The notes under the pieces are model-generated. The model saw only the letters and a program-made list of their open reading frames with translations. It did not search any database and was not told the origin of the DNA. The position numbers and the translations under genes are program-made. From NCBI GenBank assembly GCA_964467345.1, contig CAYXPY010000021.1, positions 1-30,751 on the forward strand: a DNA stretch of 30,751 nt, in the 5' to 3' direction. Origin of the DNA: SM1-50 sp964467345. Lineage in GTDB: Archaea; Thermoplasmatota; E2; DHVEG-1. This document shows, one piece after another, positions 14,150-21,415 of the stretch (its first letter is position 1; the number at the start of each line of letters is the position of its first letter).

Positions 14150-16984
14150 ATGAAGAAAGTGGTAGTGGTAATTCTTCTTATTATGACATGTATTAGCATG
14201 TCAGGTATTGGGGCATCTGTCATCTATTCAATAGAAAAGAATAATTCTCAACAAAACACACTGGGCATGTATACAGCACAAAAAACAGACCCCAGCACAA
14301 TGGATCAATTAAAAAAATCAGTCTATTCCTATTTAAACACAAAGGAAAACCCCTATATCGCCTCTCAAGAATCGTCTGAAACCGCCATCGATGCTCCTTG
14401 GATATCCCCTACCAGCAGTCTTTTCGAATGGTGGGTGCGCGTCAAATATGCCAATGAGACGTTCCAAAAACAACTCGACATCTCCATTAACGATTTCCAA
14501 AAAAAATTCCTCAAACACCCGTTGTACTCACAGGACGTCTTTTTCAATGTTGATGAAGACCCTCTCGATGACCTGAAAGTCTCCTTCGGGTTCTACTGGG
14601 AAACCATCTACAACACTAAAACAAACGTCGAACATAAATCCCTTGAGGATATGATCCGAGTCCGACACGTCAACGGCGGACCATCAGACCTCTATGCAGG
14701 CCTTGAGGTCTGGTCTGAAATCCATGTCAACTGGGGGCTGGTCAATTCCTTTAGCAGCAACAGTGACGTTTCATCCCAACCAAACAGCTATCACAACAAA
14801 CAGCAGACCACCCTACAACCACTAAAAACAATAAGGATGTTTCTTGAGCTGTTAAAACAAAAAATAAGACAGAATATCGGAACCGGGGTGCCCTTTTTAG
14901 AACGATTCCTTGAAAAAACAGCCGGTCCCGTCGAACGCACTCCCTTCCTTGGTCAGCTGCCGCAAAACCCGACCCCGGCTCCCGCGGACGATGATTACTT
15001 CTCTGTCGGTGTCGGTTATCGAACCCTACCTGGTCAACGCATCCCCCAGTATGCCGAAAAGAGATTCGCGTTTGCAAAAGAAAACCTCTTCAGCCCGGTC
15101 ATCTTCCAACAAATCATGAAAACAGAACCAAGCGGAGTCGACCCCTTAGAGCTCCTCTACGGGTTCCGCGCCTATAACGGAAGCACTGATACTCTGAAAT
15201 ACGACATCGCGTTTTCCGTGCAGTTCACTCCCTTTGTCACGATGACGACACAGTTCATCCCCCTTGGCGGATACATCTATTATCATTTCGAACCGGAAAG
15301 TCAACATTCCAGTGAGACGACCATCACCTATTCTTCCGATATCCATGTCGGGTCTGGTGATGGTGTCAGCCTCGCTCTTGTGTTTGACAAAATCGATCCA
15401 ACCATGGCGCAAACAGGGAAATGGATGAGTTTTGGGCTTCGCAGAGACCCGCACGGGTTCGACTACGAGGCAAACGCGATCTTCAACGTCGCAGTCATCG
15501 TAGACTCCCCCTGGTTCTCCCAGAAAGTCCGACTCATTGGTCTCCCAAAAACACTCTCCTATGAATGGAAGATCTTCGATGACTTTGAAGTCTCCTTTGT
15601 ACAAGGGGAGTTGTTCTATGTCAATGTCCGGGGATACGCCGATGTCACCATGAGCAGCCCGATAACCGAGCTTATTGTCTACTACCCGAAATTAAAAAAC
15701 CAAAACGAAGATGACGTCCCCTTCTTGAAGGTCAATAACATCCCTAGCTCCCGAAAACTCGAAGCCCAAGCAACCCTCGACATACAAAATACCAGTATGT
15801 TACGAATCGATGCGAATGGGTATGTGGATCTCACCAAAAGCGGTGCTCTAGGGGACATCACCGTGTACTATCCCAAAGCAGACCCGCAGGACCCAAGCGA
15901 AATCCTCCTCAAAGTCCCGGCAGGAAGTATCAACAGCCAACGGGTGAGTGCTGAGGCGACCCTGTATGTCGACCCGAACAATTTCAGCAACCTGCAGAAC
16001 TATGTCTACGGTAAGGTGCAGCGTTCCGCAGACTCCAATTTCAATGAAATGAATTTCTACCTCCCCGGCGTCACCGTTCCCCTCGTTCAGATAACGGACA
16101 TCCCAGCCAACGCCTATGCGACCGGGACGTTCTGGTGGAATCAGCTCAAAGGATTCGGACGAGCACAACGGACGTCTGCAGGTGGAAACCCAGACCCGGT
16201 TCATTTCAACCTCGTCTTTGATACCCTCACCTTAAGCGATGTCTTCAGCATCGGTGATGGTCATATACAAACCGATTTCAAAATAGCGCAGGACGGATAT
16301 TTCAAATTTGATACGGCTCACGATGTCCTTGGGAATACCTTCTCTGTCGGGAATTCTGCGACCGGCAACTCACTTTCCATAGGAGCAAGTACCGTCTCGG
16401 CCCAGAATTTTGAGGCAGCATGGGGGTTAAACACCACCGGGTCAGAACCACAACTGGAGAATCTCGCCCTCTCCGGGTCCCTGAACGCATTAAATGATTT
16501 TACTGTTGCCATTACCCTTGATGGCGAAGTCATTGATTTCACTGGTGACTGGTCCATGGGGGAATCCGGCGGCTTTAGTATCGATCTGCAACAGAACGCG
16601 GATATGCGCATCGATCTGATTCATCTTGACAATATCAGCGGCAAGCTTGACCTGCATGGATACGTTATCCTGAGTGATACGATTCATTATGACATGAGTT
16701 GGAAATGGAAACAAGGCTCAAGTCTTGAAGACCCAGGGTACTTCAAGATCAATGAAGGAACAAACCAACCGAACCTCAAGGAGATCGCCTTTGACTTCCT
16801 CTACAAAGATGACTCTGGCGCAGACCGGTGGGGTGCGGATATCTCTCTGACGAACTTCGCCTTATATATCTGTGTAAAATGGTACTGGCAGAACGGTTTT
16901 CATATCTGGCCAGTTATCCAGGTCAGCGGCCAGTTGGACCTTGATATGTTGTTAAACTATAACTGGTATGAGGTCTGGCCGTAA
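14150..16984 (+). CDS. Large secreted beta-rich protein of unknown function (about 944 aa)
   Basis: Not a recognised family. An N-terminal signal peptide is clear (MKKVVVVILLIMTC onward, about 1-25). The rest has no further membrane helix and is rich in alternating hydrophobic patterns typical of beta-sheet. Between about 490 and 660 there are three related segments of about 55-60 residues, each with an aromatic/hydrophobic strand around YYP or YLP and then an IP/GS turn (VNNIPSSRKLEAQATL, VPAGSINSQRVSAEATL, ITDIPANAYATGTF). The C-terminal part, from about 690, continues as long beta repeats (DGHIQTDFKIAQDGYFKF). The ATG at 14150 is preferred to 14144 because it is 7 nt from GAGGTG. It is followed 28 nt later by another giant secreted protein; both are probably cell-surface or extracellular and act together. 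Confidence 0.85.
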   Translation: MKKVVVVILLIMTCISMSGIGASVIYSIEKNNSQQNTLGMYTAQKTDPSTMDQLKKSVYSYLNTKENPYIASQESSETAIDAPWISPTSSLFEWWVRVKYANETFQKQLDISINDFQKKFLKHPLYSQDVFFNVDEDPLDDLKVSFGFYWETIYNTKTNVEHKSLEDMIRVRHVNGGPSDLYAGLEVWSEIHVNWGLVNSFSSNSDVSSQPNSYHNKQQTTLQPLKTIRMFLELLKQKIRQNIGTGVPFLERFLEKTAGPVERTPFLGQLPQNPTPAPADDDYFSVGVGYRTLPGQRIPQYAEKRFAFAKENLFSPVIFQQIMKTEPSGVDPLELLYGFRAYNGSTDTLKYDIAFSVQFTPFVTMTTQFIPLGGYIYYHFEPESQHSSETTITYSSDIHVGSGDGVSLALVFDKIDPTMAQTGKWMSFGLRRDPHGFDYEANAIFNVAVIVDSPWFSQKVRLIGLPKTLSYEWKIFDDFEVSFVQGELFYVNVRGYADVTMSSPITELIVYYPKLKNQNEDDVPFLKVNNIPSSRKLEAQATLDIQNTSMLRIDANGYVDLTKSGALGDITVYYPKADPQDPSEILLKVPAGSINSQRVSAEATLYVDPNNFSNLQNYVYGKVQRSADSNFNEMNFYLPGVTVPLVQITDIPANAYATGTFWWNQLKGFGRAQRTSAGGNPDPVHFNLVFDTLTLSDVFSIGDGHIQTDFKIAQDGYFKFDTAHDVLGNTFSVGNSATGNSLSIGASTVSAQNFEAAWGLNTTGSEPQLENLALSGSLNALNDFTVAITLDGEVIDFTGDWSMGESGGFSIDLQQNADMRIDLIHLDNISGKLDLHGYVILSDTIHYDMSWKWKQGSSLEDPGYFKINEGTNQPNLKEIAFDFLYKDDSGADRWGADISLTNFALYICVKWYWQNGFHIWPVIQVSGQLDLDMLLNYNWYEVWP

Positions 16985-17012
16985 TTAAAAAAAGAAAAAA
17001 TGGTGTTTAAGT

Positions 17013-20012
17013 ATGGGAAAGAATACATCCAATAAAAAACGTGGGAGGCTAGTGGTCGTCTCACTGCTCGTGCTGCTCTTGATATCCTCCGCAGCCCAAG
17101 CATATGTCTTTTATGAAAAAAACCCAAATTCGATTGAACAGCAACAGTCTTCACCCCCGCAACCGCTCCTAGGAGAAAATTACTACACCTGGGAGGATCT
17201 ATTCAACGACGCGGCAAAGGTCGATCCGACCATGTCCTATAATTATGAGATCTCAGGAGGAGCCGCAAAGATGCAGAACACCTATCCGCTCTGGACCGAT
17301 CCTGCATGGACGCGGATGAAGCAGATAACGATTACGAATACTGCAGGGCAGTTGCTCTATAATTATGCGCTACATCTGACGTTGCCCTATGACTCCGATA
17401 TGCGGTTAGACTACGGTGACATCCGTTTCAAACACGAAGATAGCGGTGATGTGCTTCTCAATTATTGGATAGAGAACGCTGATACAGATGCGGTAAGCGT
17501 CTGGGTCAAGATTCCGTATGCACCCATGGGCCAGAGCAGAATGTATCTGTTCTATGGGAACCCCTTGGCCACCAGTCAGAGCGACTTCTACGGGGTTTTC
17601 ACCGTCTGGGATGAGCATTGGCCGAATGATGAGCAGATCTCCTATCATGCCAATAATGAGGGGGCATGGGATTCAGAGGTCTGTTTTGGGAACGGTGAAT
17701 TTTTGGTTCTCTGGGAGGAGGGTCAACCATGGTATCCACCGTACACCTGGGGTTTCAAGCAAGAGATACGAGCATCCATGTATGATGGTGATGGAACTAG
17801 GATTGTGTTTGATAATCTTGTTTATCAAGATAGCACCTATTACTATAGGAATGAAAACCCCTCTGCTGATTATGGTGGCGGGAAGTTTTTTGTCGCCTGG
17901 GAGCATTATGACACGGTCGCAAACCCAAGTGTGACTACTGAGGATATCAAGGCAAGGATGGTGCAGAGAAACGGTAATATGTTGCAGCTTGGGTCAGTCA
18001 TCTCTGTCTGCAGTGCGGCTGATTGTCAAGCTGATGCCAATGTTCAGTTTGATTCTGTGAACAACCGGTTCTGTGTCGTCTGGGAGGACGCACGAAGCGG
18101 GCAGAACAACTACAACCTGTATGGTCGCTTGTATGACACCAACGGAAACCCTATCGGTGGTGAAAAAAGCATCTCTACCGCGGCTAACAATCAATGTGAG
18201 CCGTGGGTCGCCTTTGACCCGAACCATGCGCAATACATGGTCGTCTGGGAAGAAGGCATCGCAGCGGATGTGGGGCCGTTCAGCATCAAAGCAGGGTTGT
18301 TTGACAGCAGTCTCAATCAGATCGGTAATATCATCACCATTGCGACTGGCACCAGTAGTGTCGATTATAACTTTCCCTGTGTCGAGTATTCCGCAGAGAC
18401 GCAGCGGTATTTGATTACGTATAACCAAGGTGATATCAGCGCTGATGACTGGTGGGGGACGGTCTGGGGTACGATTTATGATGATGCTGGAGCGGTTGTT
18501 GTTCCCCCGTTCCAGATCAAAACAGGGGAGTTTATCAGAACAAACATCGTCCCGTATCTTTCCTCATCGTTTTTCGTGTCATTTAACAGCAAAGGGGCAA
18601 CAAGCGACGAAGGCCTTATCTGGGGGAAACTGGTCTCCTCTGAAGGTGAGGTGTTTACTGGCGAAGTCCAGCTCTCAGCCAGCACTGCAGCAGAGGCGGA
18701 TTGGGTGGATATGGCCACGGGGGATGGGAAAATCTTTGTCGCCTGGGAGGATGCTCGGATCTATTATCCTGCCCCCTGGAACTTTGCTCCTGATGCGTTT
18801 GGGAATATCTGGAACCTGAACATTCCCAGCGGCTCTGAGATGAGCTATGTCCTGGGTGATGAACAGGGGCTTCTGCTTGAGGCAGAAGTCACATCGGTTC
18901 AGATTAACCCGGAGAACCTTCTTGCATGGTTTGATTTTAATGCTGTCTACACAGGGACGATCACCTTTGATGTCCTCAACGCGGCCGGTGACACTGTCTT
19001 GATCCCAGGGGTCGCCCCTGGGCAGTCGCTGCAAGTCTTAGACCCGGTTGGAGTACGATTAAGAGCGGTGTTCACTCGAACCACTCCGTCCTGGACGCCG
19101 GTGCTTGACAGCTGGAATGTCCGTTATATTGGTCTTGATGAGGTCGCCCCGGTGACGGTCCTTGATCATATCTCGGGGAACCAGGGTCTGAACGGATGGT
19201 ACATCAGCCAAGGCGTCACGGTGTGGTTGAATGCCTATGATCTGCCAGAGGGAACCGGCAGCGGGGTGAACCATACGTATTATATGTTGAACAATGGTGA
19301 GACGGTTGAGTATTCCACCGCAAGCGGTATTAGCCTGGTTGTTTCTCAAGACACGCAGTGGATGGGTATCTGGGATGTGACGTTCTGGTCTGTTGATAAC
19401 TCAGGGAATGTTGAGGATAACACAGAACCAGAGAATACGATTCAGATAAGAATCGATGCGGAAAAACCGTATGTCGAGATCACCGAGCCTGTTGACGAGC
19501 AGCAGGTCGATTTACCGTTCTGGGTCCGAGCCACCGCCTCGGATAATGCAGTGGTCTCTCGGGTGGAGTTTGACATCGAGCCGTTTGGGCAGCACCCGGG
19601 GTTGCCCTATGTCGACGACGAGGCGCCGTATGAATGGTTCTGTAACGTGACTGAGATGAACCAGCTTGGTCTGAGTCCGTCGGATGACCCGCACAGCCTT
19701 GGTGTCAATAAGATGGTTCGAGCTAGGGTCTTTGATGAGTCCGGGCAGAGTTGGACACACGAGGTCTGGGTCCATATCAAGAACATGGAGAGTTACGGGA
19801 AGAGGTTCCTGATTGGTTTTCTGAAGAACAGGAATGCCTCTGAGTATGAAATTTCATTCCAAACACGTTGTATCTTCTCTCTTACTCTTGACACGATCAT
19901 CCCTGCGTTGTATTTCTCAAATGAGCGTTTTGTGGTGTCCAACGAGAATAAAATCGGGTACATCGGGCCTCTGTTCATCATCGGTTTCTTTGACACGCGC
20001 GTCGTGGAATAA
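17013..20012 (+). CDS. Giant secreted protein with DUF2341, propeller-like repeats and Ig-like domains (999 aa)
   Basis: A signal peptide is seen at about 1-30 (KKRGRLVVVSLLVLLLISS). Residues about 98-195 are a DUF2341 domain (MKQITITNT, YGDIRFKHEDSGDVLLNYWIE, VWVKIPYAP, MYLFYGNPLA), a beta-sandwich common in archaeal surface proteins. About 200-610 is a run of repeats each ending in a VVWEDAR or VAWEH-type strand (FLVLWEEGQ, FVAWEHYD, CVVWEDARSG, MVVWEEGIA, FVAWEDARI), resembling a beta-propeller. About 710-900 are two Ig-like domains (one with GLNGWYISQGVTVWLNAYD). The last about 80 residues form a separate conserved-looking tail (GKRFLIGFLKN ... IGPLFIIGFFDTRVV). It probably binds polymers or partners outside the cell. 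The start has GGTG 9 nt upstream. Confidence 0.87.
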   Translation: MGKNTSNKKRGRLVVVSLLVLLLISSAAQAYVFYEKNPNSIEQQQSSPPQPLLGENYYTWEDLFNDAAKVDPTMSYNYEISGGAAKMQNTYPLWTDPAWTRMKQITITNTAGQLLYNYALHLTLPYDSDMRLDYGDIRFKHEDSGDVLLNYWIENADTDAVSVWVKIPYAPMGQSRMYLFYGNPLATSQSDFYGVFTVWDEHWPNDEQISYHANNEGAWDSEVCFGNGEFLVLWEEGQPWYPPYTWGFKQEIRASMYDGDGTRIVFDNLVYQDSTYYYRNENPSADYGGGKFFVAWEHYDTVANPSVTTEDIKARMVQRNGNMLQLGSVISVCSAADCQADANVQFDSVNNRFCVVWEDARSGQNNYNLYGRLYDTNGNPIGGEKSISTAANNQCEPWVAFDPNHAQYMVVWEEGIAADVGPFSIKAGLFDSSLNQIGNIITIATGTSSVDYNFPCVEYSAETQRYLITYNQGDISADDWWGTVWGTIYDDAGAVVVPPFQIKTGEFIRTNIVPYLSSSFFVSFNSKGATSDEGLIWGKLVSSEGEVFTGEVQLSASTAAEADWVDMATGDGKIFVAWEDARIYYPAPWNFAPDAFGNIWNLNIPSGSEMSYVLGDEQGLLLEAEVTSVQINPENLLAWFDFNAVYTGTITFDVLNAAGDTVLIPGVAPGQSLQVLDPVGVRLRAVFTRTTPSWTPVLDSWNVRYIGLDEVAPVTVLDHISGNQGLNGWYISQGVTVWLNAYDLPEGTGSGVNHTYYMLNNGETVEYSTASGISLVVSQDTQWMGIWDVTFWSVDNSGNVEDNTEPENTIQIRIDAEKPYVEITEPVDEQQVDLPFWVRATASDNAVVSRVEFDIEPFGQHPGLPYVDDEAPYEWFCNVTEMNQLGLSPSDDPHSLGVNKMVRARVFDESGQSWTHEVWVHIKNMESYGKRFLIGFLKNRNASEYEISFQTRCIFSLTLDTIIPALYFSNERFVVSNENKIGYIGPLFIIGFFDTRVVE

Positions 20013-20029
20013 CGACTCCATCCCCCTTC

Positions 20030-20039
20030 TTTTTTTTTT
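20030..20039 (+). terminator. T-run terminator after the secreted-protein pair
   Basis: A run of ten T follows a C-rich stretch about 17 nt after the stop codon. It fits a T-rich archaeal terminator. Confidence 0.5.
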
Positions 20040-20123
20040 CTTTATCCTCGTACATTATATGAAAAATTTTATACCGGATAGTCGCTCTCGAAAATTTCGT
20101 TTTCGCACTCGAAGGAGAATATG

Positions 20124-20354
20124 ATGAGTATCAATAGTAGAGTAGTAGAAAAGATAAAAGAAGATATGATTAAGGATGTTATTAAGAAAAAGAATATTGT
20201 CAATATTGAGAAATATCTGTATGAATATGTGCGTATAATGGATGCTGTTTATCTTGCGAAAAAATATCGTTGTTCACTTGTTGATGCGATTGAAACGATA
20301 GATTTGTTGAAAAAACCTGAGGAGATTCATAAAATAGTAATGACGTTTGGGTAA
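20124..20354 (+). CDS. Small helical protein of unknown function (76 aa)
   Basis: Not recognised. The composition is highly charged and predicted mostly helical (VVEKIKEDMIKDVIKKKN, then YLYEYVRIMDAVYLAKKYRC), with no signal peptide or membrane segment. The C-terminal half reads like a small helix-turn-helix (LAKKYRCSLVDAIETIDLLKK), so a DNA- or RNA-binding role is possible but unproven. Of two tandem ATGs, 20124 is better spaced (6 nt) from the GGAG ribosome site at 20114-20117. A TATA-like ATTATATGAAAAATTTTATA lies upstream around 20055-20074. A 21-T tract follows the stop, so it looks like a separate transcription unit. Confidence 0.68.
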   Translation: MSINSRVVEKIKEDMIKDVIKKKNIVNIEKYLYEYVRIMDAVYLAKKYRCSLVDAIETIDLLKKPEEIHKIVMTFG

Positions 20355-20358
20355 TGAG

Positions 20359-20379
20359 TTTTTTTTTTTTTTTTTTTTT
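20359..20379 (+). terminator. 21-nt poly-T tract, probable terminator
   Basis: Uninterrupted run of 21 T beginning 4 nt after the stop codon of the 76-aa gene. The exact length may be affected by sequencing or slippage. Confidence 0.55.
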
Positions 20380-20516
20380 GTTGAATAAACACCCGTGGTT
20401 TTATCGAGTTGAGCCGGTCCTTTGTAACACTGTGGTGTTTGATTTGTGGTGGAAAATCAGTGGTGTTTATAGTCATTTCGAGTAAAATATAAATATGGCA
20501 TCTGCCATGCTATAAC

Positions 20517-20621
20517 ATGGGAGAGGTGAAAAGGACAGTCCGCGTTCTTCAAAAGTATCCCCCTATTTTTCTTTCCTTTTCCCCTCCATACATTCTTTTT
20601 TCTGCTGATCTTTCACTTTGA
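20517..20621 (+). CDS. Possible leaderless micro-ORF (34 codons), uncertain
   Basis: The ATG sits at the expected transcription start of the TATA box at 20484-20495. The frame encodes a basic N-terminal stretch followed by a hydrophobic, Pro-rich half. No homologue is recognised. A non-coding small RNA is equally possible. Confidence 0.22.
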   Translation: MGEVKRTVRVLQKYPPIFLSFSPPYILFSADLSL

Positions 20622-20626
20622 AAACA

Positions 20627-20747
20627 CCCCTGTTTTTGTTTGAATAAACAAAAGATTTTTCATCCAGATCCCCATTCATGCCTTGGATCAACCCTGTTTT
20701 AAGCGGTTTGTTGGTCCTTGGTAGGAACTTTCGGAACTACTGCCTTA
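20627..20747. repeat. Direct repeat, copy 1 (121 bp)
   Basis: Matches positions 30627-30747 in the same orientation with no gaps: 108 of 121 bases by hand count, including 44 identical bases at 20704-20747. The identical block ends exactly at the stop codon of the HTH gene (20745-20747), so on the minus strand the repeat is that gene's 3' flank. It contains AGTTCC-GAA-AGTTCC (minus strand), a direct repeat with 9-bp period that could be a protein-binding site. Confidence 0.9.
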
Positions 20748-21320
20748 CAGTACTTCCGAATGCAAAAATCTACCAAGAAAATCATCTAAATGAGTCTGTT
20801 TCTCCTTAGGATTGTAATTAGAACGACTTGTCGATTCCTTGATTTTCCGAGCTTTCCTCCAACGATTTTTACCAAGGAACGACCTTTTCTCATGAATCTC
20901 GATGTCTGTGTTGAAAACCTGACATGCTTTTGCTATATCCTGATACGAGATAATCCTTGTTGTATTCTGTCTCATCAACTCTAGGAGAGCTTGTTTATTC
21001 TTATCTTCAAGATAATAACAGGATTTCCCCTTGAATTGAGATCGTTTAATCTGAGGGAAGTATCGTTGTAATGCACGGAGAGCATTCCGATTCTCCTCCG
21101 TATATACATATCCTTTCTCTAAAAGCTGTTTCAATAATTCGAGTGGTTTTCCACTGATATACGGTTCTCGATGATATTTATTCGGAAGATCCTTCGTATA
21201 CTCATAAACAGTGGTTGGATGAAGGTTCATCTCCCTAGACACTTGGAACTTCGACTTCCCCTTCAGTAATTCCTCACGCATTCTCTGAATATCATCCTTT
21301 GTAAGATGTCGTCTCATCAT
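20745..21320 (-). CDS. Helix-turn-helix protein, probably linked to a mobile element (191 aa)
   Basis: Not assigned to a named family. Residues about 5-45 form a resolvase- or homeodomain-like helix-turn-helix (LTKDDIQRMREELLKGKS, then FQVSREMNLHPTTVYEYTKDL). Residues about 50-130 look like a second winged or helical domain (ALRALQRYFPQIKRSQFKG, then YQDIAKACQVFNTDIEIHEKR). The C-terminal 60 residues are basic and probably disordered. A TATA box (minus strand CTTTTTATACAG, 21339-21350) lies 26 nt before the first ATG, so the mRNA is probably leaderless. Its stop codon coincides with the end of a 121-bp repeat also found at the right end of the window. This suggests a multi-copy or mobile gene family; no catalytic residues of a recombinase were found. 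Confidence 0.72.
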   Translation of the reverse strand: MMRRHLTKDDIQRMREELLKGKSKFQVSREMNLHPTTVYEYTKDLPNKYHREPYISGKPLELLKQLLEKGYVYTEENRNALRALQRYFPQIKRSQFKGKSCYYLEDKNKQALLELMRQNTTRIISYQDIAKACQVFNTDIEIHEKRSFLGKNRWRKARKIKESTSRSNYNPKEKQTHLDDFLGRFLHSEVL

Positions 21321-21415
21321 TTAAGAGTGTTAAAAACTGTATAAAAAGATGATGGAAAATCAAGTGAAAACAGGCTTGATTTTTCCGTGTTTTTTAATGA
21401 TGAAGATGTGCTTCG

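Larger units (their letters stand above)
20355..20626. other. Non-coding stretch with a 21-T tract and a possible small transcript
   Basis: Positions 20359-20379 are 21 consecutive T, a probable terminator of the upstream gene and a slippage-prone tract. A good TATA box (AAAATATAAATA, 20484-20495) sits about 25 nt before an ATG at 20517. That opens a 34-codon frame (MGEVKRTVRVLQKYPPIF and on, stop 20619-20621), giving a leaderless micro-gene or a small RNA. No other gene is seen here. Confidence 0.45.

Noticed and set aside
20627..20747. Interpretation of the 121-bp repeat as a CRISPR unit
   Set aside because: There are only two copies 10 kb apart, with no short regular spacing and no cas genes.
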